The notes beneath the pieces are model-generated. The model made no database searches. It had not been told where the DNA came from and saw only the letters and a program-made list of their open reading frames with translations. From Streptomyces flaveolus (GTDB taxonomy: Bacteria > Actinomycetota > Actinomycetes > Streptomycetales > Streptomycetaceae): 64,000 bases of DNA. The translations under genes and the position numbers were made by a program. Positions within the stretch are counted from its first letter, which is position 1; every line of letters starts with the position of its first letter. The stretch covers positions 1 to 64,000 of the forward strand of contig NZ_BMRV01000015.1 in assembly GCF_014648815.1 (NCBI RefSeq), given 5' to 3'. Below are positions 16,884-25,021 of the stretch, in pieces.

Positions 16884-17744
16884 TCACCTCACCGGGAACG
16901 CCACGTCGCACACCGGATCCTCCGGTCCGGCCGCGTCCCAGTCGGCGAAGTACACCTCACGGCACGGCCCGTCCACGGTCAGACCCCGGTCGGCGATCCA
17001 CGCCTCCACCGCCTCGAAGGCCGCCAGGATCTGCGGATGGGCCACCTGGGCCTTGGTGATCCGGGTGAAGGCCAGCCGCCGGGCCGGCTCCACCCGCACC
17101 CGCGCCTCCCATGCGCGCCCGTGCCGTTCCACCCACGCCCGCGCCGCCGCCTCGTCGGCGACCGGCACGCACGACTCGGCCGGGCCGTCGCTCTCCAGCG
17201 ACACCTCGGAGTGGTAGGCGACGTACGGCGCCGCGACCACGCCCCCGCAGCCGCGGGCCGCCTCCTCCAGCCGCCCCAGCGAGGCACCGATCCACGCCGG
17301 CAGTTCGGGCGCCAGCGTGTGCCGGGTCTCGGTGATCAGTACCCGCCCGGGCACGTCCACCGTCTCGACCGCGAACTTCTCGTACACCTCGGAGTCCTTT
17401 CCCGACAACCGTGCACGGAGGTAGGCGGCGAGCGTGCGCTGCCCGGCGAAACGCGCCTCCACGTCCGTCCAGTACGCGCCGAGCAGCCCGGCCGCGCCGG
17501 CGCCGTCCGCCCGGACCACCTCGGCGACCCGGGCCAACGGCATGTCCAGCTGCCGCAGCAGCGCCACGAGCCGGGCCCGTTCGACCTGGCCGGTCCGGTA
17601 GTAGCGGTAGCCAGTGGTCTCGTCCACGTGGGCCGGCGTCAGCAGGCCCAGACGGTCGTACAACCGCAGGGCCTTGGCCGACAACCGGGCCCGCGCGGCG
17701 AACGCCCCGATGGTCAGCAACTCGTCGTCGCGCGCGTCGTCCAC
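16884..17744 (-). CDS. MerR-family regulator with GyrI-like ligand domain
   Basis: This is a 286-residue regulator. The N-terminus is a MerR winged helix: TIGAFAARARLSAKALRLYDRLGLL, then the wing TTGYRYYRTGQVERA. A dimerisation helix follows, and from about residue 125 a GyrI-like (SRPBCC-related) effector-binding domain, seen in PGRVLITETRHTLAPELPAWIGASLGRLEE. BmrR-type proteins of this design bind drug-like molecules and switch on exporters. The GTG start has GGAGG seven bases upstream. No exporter lies next to it; glutathione peroxidase is the upstream neighbour, 74 bases away in the same direction, so it may be autoregulatory or share that promoter. Confidence 0.88.
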   Translation of the reverse strand: MDDARDDELLTIGAFAARARLSAKALRLYDRLGLLTPAHVDETTGYRYYRTGQVERARLVALLRQLDMPLARVAEVVRADGAGAAGLLGAYWTDVEARFAGQRTLAAYLRARLSGKDSEVYEKFAVETVDVPGRVLITETRHTLAPELPAWIGASLGRLEEAARGCGGVVAAPYVAYHSEVSLESDGPAESCVPVADEAAARAWVERHGRAWEARVRVEPARRLAFTRITKAQVAHPQILAAFEAVEAWIADRGLTVDGPCREVYFADWDAAGPEDPVCDVAFPVR

Positions 17745-17818
17745 GTCGTCATCCTCCGCCACCGGGCGGTCCGTTCCGCCCGGCGACGACGAGGCTCGGC
17801 CCTGCCCCAGGGACAAGG

Positions 17819-18340
17819 TCAACCGGCGAGGCGCTCCTCGACGGCCGCGACGACCTCGGCCGACTCCGGCTCGGTCTGCGGCGAGAAGCGGGCCGCGACC
17901 TTGCCGTCCCGTCCGATCAGGAACTTCTCGAAGTTCCAGCGGATGTCCCCGCTGTGCCCCTCGGCGTCGGCGAAGCCGGTCAGGCGGTCGTACAGCGGGT
18001 GCCGGCCCTCCCCGTTGACGTCCACCTTCTCGGTCATCGGGAAGGTGACCCCGTACGTCGCCGAGCAGAACTCGGCGATCTCGTCGGCGCTGCCGGGCTC
18101 CTGCCCCATGAACTGGTTGCAGGGCACGCCGAGCACGGTGAAGCCCCGCTCCGCGTACCGCTCGTGCAGCCGCTCCAGGCCGGAGTACTGCGGGGTCAGC
18201 CCGCACTTGGAGGCCACGTTGACCACCAGCACCACCCGGCCGGCGTACTGGGCGAGGTCGGCGGCCCCGCCCTGGAGGGCGCCGATCTCGACGTCGAGGG
18301 GGAGGCTGTCGTTGTTGCGCGCGTTCTCTGCGGTCGTCAT
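17819..18340 (-). CDS. Glutathione peroxidase family protein
   Basis: This is a 173-residue thiol peroxidase that reduces hydroperoxides. Motifs: NVASKCGLTPQY with the peroxidatic Cys46, VLGVPCNQFMGQEPG, and RWNFEKFLIGRDG. It is a cysteine, not selenocysteine, enzyme. Streptomyces lacks glutathione, so thioredoxin or another thiol is the likely reductant. The ATG start fits family length. It lies directly upstream of the MerR gene on the same strand, 74 bases apart. Confidence 0.93.
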   Translation of the reverse strand: MTTAENARNNDSLPLDVEIGALQGGAADLAQYAGRVVLVVNVASKCGLTPQYSGLERLHERYAERGFTVLGVPCNQFMGQEPGSADEIAEFCSATYGVTFPMTEKVDVNGEGRHPLYDRLTGFADAEGHSGDIRWNFEKFLIGRDGKVAARFSPQTEPESAEVVAAVEERLAG

Positions 18341-18433
18341 GGACGGATGCTAGCCCCGAGGTCCGGCACGCCCCGTCGCCCGCCCGGCCGCCGGCCTCGC
18401 ATGCGCCGCGTCACCAGCGGCTGAGCCCCAGTA

Positions 18434-18447
18434 TTGAACGCGTTCAA
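18434..18447. promoter_or_regulatory. Perfect palindrome upstream of lipoprotein gene
   Basis: TTGAACGCGTTCAA is an uninterrupted 14-base palindrome just before the ribosome site (GGGAG at about 18454) of the lipoprotein gene and 94 bases from the divergent peroxidase start. It has the form of a TetR/GntR-class operator, but the protein that binds it is not known. Confidence 0.6.
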
Positions 18448-18468
18448 AAAAGGTGGGAGCATGCGGTC

Positions 18469-19131
18469 ATGCCGACCCACTCGTCCGGCCGTTTCCGGCG
18501 GTACGCGACGTCCGCCGCCTGCTCGCTCGTCCTCGTCCTCGCGGGGTGCAACCCGCACATGTACGACGACGTGCCCGCTCCCGGCGACGTCCGGCGAGCG
18601 GAGGTCGTGGGCTCGTGGGACGGCTACGACCGGACGAACGTCGTCCTCCGGCCGGACGGGACGGCGGGCATCCGCCTCCTGGACGGGCAGGAGTTCGACT
18701 TCGACGACCGGTGGCGCGTGTCGGGCACGGGCCGCTGGTCCCTGACCGACGAGCCCGTCGGCTGGAACGACGGCCCGCACGTCCGCCTCACCCTCGCCTC
18801 CCGCACCGCGTCGGCCACGCGGACGCCCGCCCCCGACGAGCCCACCGGCCCGGCGGACGCACCCGAGCCGGCACCCCCGGCCTACACGTGGACCTTCGAG
18901 CTGCGGCGCGACGGGAGCGACGCGCTCGAGCTCTACTTCTTCTTCGGCGACCCGGACTCGCGCAGCACGTACGTCCTCCAGCGGGCGCGGCCCCGGGCCG
19001 TGTCCGACCCGGCGCCCGGCCACGTCACCCCGCCTGCCGCATCCCCGCGACGAGGAGGGCGACCAGCGGGCGGGCGTCGTAGCGCGAGTCGTTCTCGGCG
19101 CCGATGCAGAGGTTGCCGACGCCGCGCATGA
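18469..19131 (+). CDS. Putative lipoprotein
   Basis: This open frame encodes up to 220 residues. A signal peptide (about residues 10-26) ends in the lipobox LVLAGC, so the mature protein should be lipid-anchored at Cys27. The next 140 residues alternate short strands (VVGSWDGYDRTNVVLRPDGTAGIRLLDG, ending YFFFGDPDSRSTYVLQR) and look like a small beta-sandwich with one Pro/Thr-rich loop. I do not recognise a named family. The last 35-40 residues are Arg/Ser/Gly-rich and overlap the 3' end of the convergent TetR gene by 107 bases; this tail may not be part of the ancestral protein. Confidence 0.7.
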   Translation: MPTHSSGRFRRYATSAACSLVLVLAGCNPHMYDDVPAPGDVRRAEVVGSWDGYDRTNVVLRPDGTAGIRLLDGQEFDFDDRWRVSGTGRWSLTDEPVGWNDGPHVRLTLASRTASATRTPAPDEPTGPADAPEPAPPAYTWTFELRRDGSDALELYFFFGDPDSRSTYVLQRARPRAVSDPAPGHVTPPAASPRRGGRPAGGRRSASRSRRRCRGCRRRA

Positions 19132-19615
19132 GCTGCAGGGCGTCGAGGCCGGGACGGACCTCGCCGGCCGCGACGGCGGCGTCGAGGATGCCGGCGCACA
19201 CCGGCACGAGCCGGTCGAGGAAGTACGCGTGCAGCGTCTCGAAGCCGGCCTCGTCGGAGCGCAGTGCGGCGGCGAGCCCGTGCTTGGTGACCAGGAAGTC
19301 GACGAACAGGTCGATCCACCGCCCCAGCGCGGCGTGCGGACTCGCGCTGTCCGCCAGCAGCGCCGGTCCGGCCTCGGCCAGCGCCTCGACCTGGTGCCGG
19401 TAGACGGCGACGATGAGGTCCGCCCGCGTCGGGAAGTGGCGGTAGATGGTCCCCATCCCCACGCCGGCCTCGGCGGCGATGTCGCGCACCGGTGCCTCCA
19501 CGCCCGACCTGACGAAGACGGCGGCGGCCGCGTCCAGCAGCGCCTGCTGGTTGCGCCGGGCGTCCTTGCGCCTGGGCTCGGCGGTACTTCCCGTGCGGTG
19601 ACCGCTGTCGTGCAC
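19025..19615 (-). CDS. TetR-family repressor
   Basis: This is a 196-residue regulator with the TetR helix-turn-helix near its start: ALLDAAAAVFVRSGVEAPVRDIAAEAGVGMGTIYRHFPTRADLI. The rest is a ligand/dimerisation domain. The GTG at 19615 has GGAGC about eight bases upstream. It is divergent from a hydrolase gene, and the shared intergenic region holds an obvious dyad, so control of both genes is likely. Confidence 0.92.
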   Translation of the reverse strand: MHDSGHRTGSTAEPRRKDARRNQQALLDAAAAVFVRSGVEAPVRDIAAEAGVGMGTIYRHFPTRADLIVAVYRHQVEALAEAGPALLADSASPHAALGRWIDLFVDFLVTKHGLAAALRSDEAGFETLHAYFLDRLVPVCAGILDAAVAAGEVRPGLDALQLMRGVGNLCIGAENDSRYDARPLVALLVAGMRQAG

Positions 19616-19642
19616 GCGGCTGCTCCTTCCCTGGTCCTTGCA

Positions 19643-19687
19643 AAACGGAACGGCGCTCCGTATTGTTTGCGGAACAAGGTTCCGTTT
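19643..19687. promoter_or_regulatory. Candidate TetR operators in divergent promoter region
   Basis: CGGAAC-AAG-GTTCCG (19670-19684) is a perfect 15-base dyad. A second arm, AAACGGAAC at 19643-19651, is the reverse complement of GTTCCGTTT at 19679-19687. The motifs lie between the TetR start (19615) and the hydrolase start (19838), as expected for an autoregulated divergent pair. Confidence 0.65.
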
Positions 19688-19837
19688 CCTGCATGATGGC
19701 AGACCTCGGAACCGGCGGCCAGGCCACCCGTCACGCGTGGCCCCGGCCCCCCTGCTCTGCCCGCCGCCCCGGCACACCGAGCGCCGGGCCCGCCCCGCTC
19801 CGCGAACACCCGCGAAACCCGTACGGAAGGCACAGCC

Positions 19838-20767
19838 ATGCCCGCACAGAACCCCGCGCACGCGAGCGCACCCGCCGTGGTGATCTCCGCGAAGCCGGTG
19901 ACCCTGCCCGCCCCCGGCCGCGGTGAGGACCTCCAGGTCCGGGTCTCCGCGCCCGCGACCGGCGACGGCCTGCCCGTCGTCGTCCTCTCGCACGGCTTCG
20001 GCTGGTCCATGAACGGCTACGCGCCGCTCGCGGACTTCTGGGCCGCCCAGGGCTTCGTCGTCCTGCAGCCCACCCACCTGGACTCCAGGACCCTCGCCAT
20101 CCCCGCCGAGGACCCCCGGACACCGCGGATGTGGCGCTTCCGCGTCGAGGACCTCACGCGCGTACTGGACGGACTCGACGTCCTCGCGGCCGCCGTGCCG
20201 GGACTCGCCGGCCGTCTCGACCACGACCGCGTCGCCGTGGCCGGACACTCCTGGGGAGCCCAGACGGCGAGCACGCTGCTGGGCGCGCGCGTCCTCGACG
20301 CCGACGGAGTCCCCGGCGAGGACCTGTCCGACCCGCGCGTCAAGACGGGCGTCCTGCTCGCCCTGCCCGGCCTCGGCGACGACCTGACCCCGTTCGCCGC
20401 CGAGCACCTCCCCTTCATGCGGCCGTCCTTCGACCGCATGACGGCCCCGGCCCTCGTGGTCGCCGGCGACCACGACGACTCCGCTCTGTCCACGCGCGGA
20501 CCGGACTGGTTCACCGACCCGTACACCCACAGCCCCGGCCCCAAGAGCCTGCTCACCCTGTTCGGGGCCGAGCACTCCCTCGGAGGCATCCCGGGCTACG
20601 AGGTCGCCGAGACGACGGACGAGAACCCGGCGCGCGTGGCCCTGCTCCAGCACCTCACCACGGCCTACCTGCGCAGCGCCCTCGATCCGGCGGACAACGC
20701 CTGGAAGGAGGCGGTCACCGCGCTGGCGGAGGACGCCGACCCGCTGGGCAGGGTGGAGAGCAAGTAG
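19838..20767 (+). CDS. Alpha/beta hydrolase (dienelactone hydrolase/chlorophyllase-like)
   Basis: This is a 309-residue cytoplasmic hydrolase. The oxyanion-hole strand reads VVVLSHGFGWSMNGY (residues 47-61), and the nucleophile elbow is GHSWG with Ser138. Aspartate (VVAGDHDDS) and histidine (FGAEHSLGG) complete a typical triad. The architecture resembles chlorophyllase or PAF-acetylhydrolase-like esterases; the substrate is not known. CGGAAGG lies eight bases before the ATG. It is divergent from a TetR repressor, which suggests induction by a small molecule, perhaps its own substrate. Confidence 0.88.
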   Translation: MPAQNPAHASAPAVVISAKPVTLPAPGRGEDLQVRVSAPATGDGLPVVVLSHGFGWSMNGYAPLADFWAAQGFVVLQPTHLDSRTLAIPAEDPRTPRMWRFRVEDLTRVLDGLDVLAAAVPGLAGRLDHDRVAVAGHSWGAQTASTLLGARVLDADGVPGEDLSDPRVKTGVLLALPGLGDDLTPFAAEHLPFMRPSFDRMTAPALVVAGDHDDSALSTRGPDWFTDPYTHSPGPKSLLTLFGAEHSLGGIPGYEVAETTDENPARVALLQHLTTAYLRSALDPADNAWKEAVTALAEDADPLGRVESK

Positions 20768-20811
20768 GAACCGAGCGCCGCCCCGATCTCCCCTACGACC
20801 GCACCTGACGG

Positions 20812-21147
20812 TCAGTGGCCGTGGCTGTGCAGCCGGGGCCGGTGGAGCCGGTGGGCGGCCGGGCGGCGGGGTTCCTTCGTCTCCTCCGCGATGCCGGTGC
20901 TGTCCAGCCGGCGCTTCTTGCTGCGGCGACGCGCCAGCATCGTGCCGCCCAGCAGCATCCACATGCCCAGGCCGAAGATCAGGGTGAGGGCGATTCCGCC
21001 GAGGAACGCCCCGAGGGTGCTGATCGTGAACGGCTGACTCCCCAGCAGGGTCACCGTGTAGTCCGGACCGCCGGACAGGTTGTACGCGATCAGCAGGCCC
21101 GCGAAGGCGGCGGCGCCCGCCATGAGCAGAAGACCCAACAGCACCAT
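20812..21147 (-). CDS. Small two-helix membrane protein
   Basis: This is a 111-residue protein with two transmembrane helices (about residues 2-22 and 43-68) followed by a basic segment, RRRSKKRR, and a His/Arg-rich tail. The layout resembles LapA-like (DUF1049) proteins, but the match is only in topology. CGAGGTGAG precedes the ATG. Function unknown. Confidence 0.75.
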   Translation of the reverse strand: MVLLGLLLMAGAAAFAGLLIAYNLSGGPDYTVTLLGSQPFTISTLGAFLGGIALTLIFGLGMWMLLGGTMLARRRSKKRRLDSTGIAEETKEPRRPAAHRLHRPRLHSHGH

Positions 21148-21458
21148 GGTTCTCACCTCGTCGTGTGGTGGTGTGCGTGGGTGTGCTCCCCACGGGTTTC
21201 CAGAAGAAGCGGGGAGCAACGCGCCTCGGCCGACTGGTCCGAGGCGGGCATGCCCAGGAGGGGTGACGGGTTTGGCGCCATGCGGCGCCACCCGGTGCCA
21301 CCAGGGGCCATCGAAAGCGCATCGGCGTGCTGGCGTCGGCGCCACGTAAAACACAGCCTCTGCCCTTTCTGCAGGTCAGAGCGGGTACCGCCGCTCTCGG
21401 CGACACGAGATGCCATCAACGCTTGCGCATGACGCCATCATGGTGCCATCATGGCGTC
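21148..21458. promoter_or_regulatory. Promoter region with phased GCCA boxes
   Basis: This 311-base region lies upstream of the ribbon-helix-helix gene. At 21271-21310 four decamers of the form NNNGGNGCCA stand in tandem at an exact 10-base pitch. At 21410, 21432 and 21443 the boxes ATGCCA, ACGCCA and GTGCCA lie on an 11-base grid, with a reverse copy (TGGCGT) at 21452-21457 next to the start codon. The last three form a near-palindrome with ATGACGCCAT and ATGGCGTCAT arms. These look like binding arrays for the regulator encoded next. Confidence 0.6.
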
Positions 21459-21980
21459 ATGGACCTCACCCCGTATGTCGACACCCTCCGCCGCGAACTC
21501 GTGGTGGCCGCCGATGCAGGCGGCGACGAAGCCCGCGCGCTGGCCGAGCGGCTCACGGCTCCCCTGGAGTCGGCGACCCGGTTGACCATGCTCAACGTGC
21601 TCTCCGCCGCGATGGACGAGATCACTCGTGAACTCGCCCCCGGCTCGGTCGACGTGCGGCTGCGGGGGCTGGACCCCGACTTCGTCGTGACACCGGCGCC
21701 CACCGACGGCGGCGCCTCCGCCGAGCCCGCGGCCGTGACCGCCGGACCGCTTCCCACCCCGGCCCCGGCCGAAGGCGACGAGGGCGGCACCGCCCGCGTC
21801 AACCTGCGTCTGCCGGCCCACCTGAAGGCGCGTGCCGAGGAGGCCGCGAGCCGTGAGGGCCTGTCGGTCAACGCGTGGCTGGTGCGGGCCGTGTCGGCCG
21901 CGGTCGAGGGCGGCGCCGCGCCGCGCGCGACGGAGCGGACCCGCAGTGTCGGACAGAGCTTCACCGGCTGGGTGCGCTGA
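21459..21980 (+). CDS. Ribbon-helix-helix (Arc/HicB-type) regulator
   Basis: This is a 173-residue protein. Residues 1-70 are helical (MDLTPYVDTLRRELVVAAD) and include an LTMLNVLSAAMDEITREL helix. A Pro/Ala linker follows, and the C-terminus is a clear ribbon-helix-helix DNA-binding unit: RVNLRLPAHLKARAEEAA then EGLSVNAWLVRAVSAAVEG. The ATG sits inside an inverted repeat and has no ribosome site, so the mRNA is probably leaderless. It precedes the DUF4097 and ABC-exporter genes on the same strand, and may control them and the GtrA gene, whose promoter has similar boxes. Confidence 0.82.
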   Translation: MDLTPYVDTLRRELVVAADAGGDEARALAERLTAPLESATRLTMLNVLSAAMDEITRELAPGSVDVRLRGLDPDFVVTPAPTDGGASAEPAAVTAGPLPTPAPAEGDEGGTARVNLRLPAHLKARAEEAASREGLSVNAWLVRAVSAAVEGGAAPRATERTRSVGQSFTGWVR

Positions 21981-22074
21981 CCGCGCCCACGCCCGCACCT
22001 CGAAGAAGCACAGCAACCCCACCCCACGTCCCACCAGCGGGGACGCCCCAAGGACTCAAGAGGACGGTACAGCC

Positions 22075-22917
22075 ATGCCTTCTTTCGACACTCCCGAACC
22101 GATCGCGGTGACCGCCCACGTGGGCGCGGGTTCCATCCGGTTCACCGCGGGCGACCGGCTCGACACCGTCGTCGAGGTGCGGCCCGGCGACCCCGCGCGG
22201 GACAAGGACGTACGGGCCGCCGAGCAGACCGAGGTCTCCTACGCGAGCGGCGTCCTGACGATCAGCACGAAGGAGCGTCGCTTCATCGGGCCCACCGGCT
22301 CCGTCGACGTGACGGTGGAGCTGCCCACGGGCTCGCGCATCGACACGACCGGCTCCTGGACCCAGGTGCTCGGCGAGGGACGGCTCGGCGAGGTCCGGGT
22401 GAAGACCTCGGGCGGTGACGTCCGCATGGACATCACCGGCCCGCTCCAGCTGACCGCCTCCCACGGCTCGGTCACCGTGGACCGGGTGGAGGGCACGGCG
22501 GAGATCACCACCAGTTCCGGCAGCGTGCGCGTCGGCCTCGTCGAAGGCTCCGCCGTCCTGAAGAACTCGCACGGCTCCACGACCGTCGGCACCGCCATCG
22601 GCGACCTGCGGGTGAGCCACGCCAACGGTGACATCAACGTCACCCGCGTCGAGGGGTCGCTCACCGCCACCACCGCGCACGGCGCACTGCGGGTGGGCGA
22701 GGTGGCCCGCGGCGAGGTGCAGTTGGAGACCTCCTACGGCGCCATCGAGGTCGGCATCCGCGAGGGCACGGCCGCCTGGCTCGACGCGCACTCGGACGCC
22801 GGTCGGGTGCGCAACACGCTCACCGCGTCCGACGCTCCCGGGGAGGCCGAGGACACCGTCAAGGTCCGCGCCCGCACCCGGTACGGCAACATCGACGTCC
22901 GCCGCGCCAAGGTCTGA
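22075..22917 (+). CDS. DUF4097 beta-helix protein
   Basis: This is a 280-residue protein made of short repeated strands (SGSVRVGLVEGSAVLKNSHGS, then TTAHGALRVGEV and SYGAIEVG), as in the adhesin-like right-handed beta-helix of the DUF4097 family. There is no signal peptide or membrane segment, so it is cytoplasmic as called. Family members often sit beside ABC exporters or regulators, as here; the biochemical role is unknown. AGAGGA lies about ten bases before the ATG. It is 94 bases after the ribbon-helix-helix gene and 64 before the ABC ATPase gene, so one operon is likely. Confidence 0.9.
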   Translation: MPSFDTPEPIAVTAHVGAGSIRFTAGDRLDTVVEVRPGDPARDKDVRAAEQTEVSYASGVLTISTKERRFIGPTGSVDVTVELPTGSRIDTTGSWTQVLGEGRLGEVRVKTSGGDVRMDITGPLQLTASHGSVTVDRVEGTAEITTSSGSVRVGLVEGSAVLKNSHGSTTVGTAIGDLRVSHANGDINVTRVEGSLTATTAHGALRVGEVARGEVQLETSYGAIEVGIREGTAAWLDAHSDAGRVRNTLTASDAPGEAEDTVKVRARTRYGNIDVRRAKV

Positions 22918-22981
22918 CCGGCCGCGCCTCCGCGCACGCCGACCCGCCCCCGCCACTTCACCCCTCGAACGGGAGGGCTCC

Positions 22982-23974
22982 ATGCCTTCATCTGTCATGC
23001 CCACGCCCAGGCAGGCGGCCGGCCGGCCGTCGCCGGCCGCCGTCTCCGCCGTCGGACTGCGCAAGGCGTACGGCGAGAAGACCGTCCTCGACGGCATCGA
23101 CCTGCACATCCCGGCCGGTTCCGTCTTCGCGCTGCTCGGTCCGAACGGCGCCGGCAAGACCACCGCCGTGAAGATCCTCTCCACGCTCGTCTCCGCCGAC
23201 GGCGGGCAGGCCCAGGTCGCGGGCCACGACATCGCCACGTCACCGGACGGGGTGCGGGCGGCGATCGGCGTCACCGGGCAGTTCTCCGCCGTCGACGGCC
23301 TGATCACCGGCGAGGAGAACATGCTCCTGATGGCGGACCTGCACCACCTCTCCCGTGCGGAGGGCCGACGGGTGACCGCCGAGCTGCTCGAGCGGTTCGA
23401 CCTGGCCGACGCGGCGAAGAAGCCCGCCTCCACCTACTCCGGCGGCATGAAGCGCCGCCTGGACATCGCGATGACCCTGGTCGGGAGCCCGCGGATCATC
23501 TTCCTCGACGAGCCGACCACCGGCCTCGACCCGCGCTCGCGGCACACCATGTGGGGCATCATCCGCGAACTGGTCACCAGCGGGGTGACCGTCTTCCTCA
23601 CCACGCAGTACCTGGAGGAGGCCGACGAACTCGCCGACCGCATCGCGGTGCTGAACGACGGCAGGATCGCCGCCGAGGGGAGCGCCGAGGAGCTGAAGCG
23701 GATCGTCCCCGGCGGACACGTACGCCTGCGCTTCTCCGACCCCGCCGCCTACCGCTCCGCCGCCACCGAGTTGCGCGAGGTCACCAGGGACGACGAGGCG
23801 CTCACGCTGCAGATCCCCTCGGGCGGCAGCCAGCGCGAACTGCGCGCCGTCCTCGACCTGCTGGACTCGGCCGGCATCGAGGCGGACGAGCTGACCGTGC
23901 ACACCCCCGACCTCGACGACGTGTTCTTCGCCCTGACCGGCGGCACCGACCAGCCCAAGGAGACTGCCCGATGA
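22982..23974 (+). CDS. ABC transporter ATP-binding protein, DrrA (daunorubicin resistance) family
   Basis: This 330-residue ATPase powers a two-component exporter. Motifs: Walker A GPNGAGKTT (about residues 55-63), a Q-loop, the signature YSGGMKRRLDIA, Walker B IIFLDEPTTGLDPRSR, and an H-loop position that is Gln (TTQYLEEADEL), as is normal for DrrA proteins. The C-terminal DrrA-type domain ends DLDDVFFALTG. The substrate is unknown; relatives export antibiotics or lipids. GGGAGGG precedes the ATG. The stop overlaps the permease start (ATGA), so the two are translationally coupled. Confidence 0.94.
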   Translation: MPSSVMPTPRQAAGRPSPAAVSAVGLRKAYGEKTVLDGIDLHIPAGSVFALLGPNGAGKTTAVKILSTLVSADGGQAQVAGHDIATSPDGVRAAIGVTGQFSAVDGLITGEENMLLMADLHHLSRAEGRRVTAELLERFDLADAAKKPASTYSGGMKRRLDIAMTLVGSPRIIFLDEPTTGLDPRSRHTMWGIIRELVTSGVTVFLTTQYLEEADELADRIAVLNDGRIAAEGSAEELKRIVPGGHVRLRFSDPAAYRSAATELREVTRDDEALTLQIPSGGSQRELRAVLDLLDSAGIEADELTVHTPDLDDVFFALTGGTDQPKETAR

Positions 23975-24789
23975 GCACCCCCGTGGCGCCCGCCCGTCCG
24001 TCCCGGTTCTCCCTCGCCGTGCGCGACTCGTCCACGATGCTGCGCCGCAACCTCCTGCACGCCCGGCGCTACCCGTCCCTCACCCTGAACCTGCTGCTCA
24101 CGCCGGTCATGCTCCTGCTGCTCTTCGTCTACATCTTCGGCGACGTGATGAGCGCCGGCATCGGGGGCGGCGGAGCCGACCGCTCCGAGTACATCGCCTA
24201 CCTCGTGCCGGGCCTGCTGCTGATGACCATCGGCAGCACCACGATCGGCACCGCGGTGTCCGTCTCCATGGACATGAGCGAGGGCATCATCGCCCGCTTC
24301 CGCACCATGGCCATCCACCGCGGCTCCGTGCTCATCGGGCACGTCGTCGGCAGCGTGGTGCAGTCGGTCATGAGCGTGCTCCTCGTGGGCGCCGTCGGCG
24401 TGGCCATCGGCTTCCGGTCCACGGACGCCACGGCCCTGGAGTGGCTGGCGGCGTTCGGGCTGCTGGTGCTCTTCACCGTGGCGCTCACCTGGATCGCGGT
24501 CGGCATGGGCCTGATCAGCCCGAACGCGGAGGCGGCCAGCAACAACGCGCTGCCGCTGATCTTCCTCCCGCTCATCTCCAGCACCTTCGTGCCGGTGGAC
24601 GCGATGCCCGGCTGGTTCCAGCCGATCGCCGAGTACCAGCCCTTCACCCCGGCCATCGAGACCCTGCGCGGCCTGCTCCTCGGCAGCGGGATCGGCCACA
24701 ACGGCTGGCTCGCCCTCGGCTGGTGCCTGGCCCTCACCGCGCTCGGCTACTTCTGGTCGAAGTCGGCCTTCGACCGCGACCCCAAGTAG
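23971..24789 (+). CDS. ABC-2 type permease, DrrB family
   Basis: This 272-residue inner-membrane protein is the partner of the preceding ATPase. It has six hydrophobic helices, with the ABC-2 pattern SEGIIARFRTMAIHRGSVLIGHV between helices two and three and the conserved NALPLIFLPLISSTFVPVDAMPGWFQPIAEYQPFTP near the end. Its ATG overlaps the ATPase stop by four bases. Confidence 0.94.
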   Translation: MSTPVAPARPSRFSLAVRDSSTMLRRNLLHARRYPSLTLNLLLTPVMLLLLFVYIFGDVMSAGIGGGGADRSEYIAYLVPGLLLMTIGSTTIGTAVSVSMDMSEGIIARFRTMAIHRGSVLIGHVVGSVVQSVMSVLLVGAVGVAIGFRSTDATALEWLAAFGLLVLFTVALTWIAVGMGLISPNAEAASNNALPLIFLPLISSTFVPVDAMPGWFQPIAEYQPFTPAIETLRGLLLGSGIGHNGWLALGWCLALTALGYFWSKSAFDRDPK

Positions 24790-24960
24790 CCGCGAGACCG
24801 ACCGTCCCACCCGCGGGGCGGCGTACTCCGACACCACGTCGGCGTACGCCGCCCCGTTCGCGTTCACCGCCGTCCGAGTCGCTGACCTGCGCGTACACAG
24901 CCTCCTCGGCAGGGTGGTGTCACCTGGGAAGGCGGTCTGTGTCAAATTCGGCTGCGAGTG

Positions 24961-24988
24961 GTGCCATACGTGTGCCACGATGATGCCA
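24961..24988. promoter_or_regulatory. Three GTGCCA-type boxes at 11-base pitch before the GtrA gene
   Basis: GTGCCA at 24961, GTGCCA at 24972 and ATGCCA at 24983 are spaced exactly 11 bases apart, 34 bases before the GtrA-family start. The same box and pitch occur before the ribbon-helix-helix gene, so that protein is the prime candidate to bind here. Confidence 0.6.
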
Positions 24989-25021
24989 TCGCTGAAGGGG
25001 TCGGCGAGGAGGGGGTGGATC

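Noticed and set aside
21445..21631. Alternative plus-strand starts in other frames near the ribbon-helix-helix gene
   Set aside because: They end quickly and give Arg-rich peptides; the MDLTPYV frame carries a clear DNA-binding domain.
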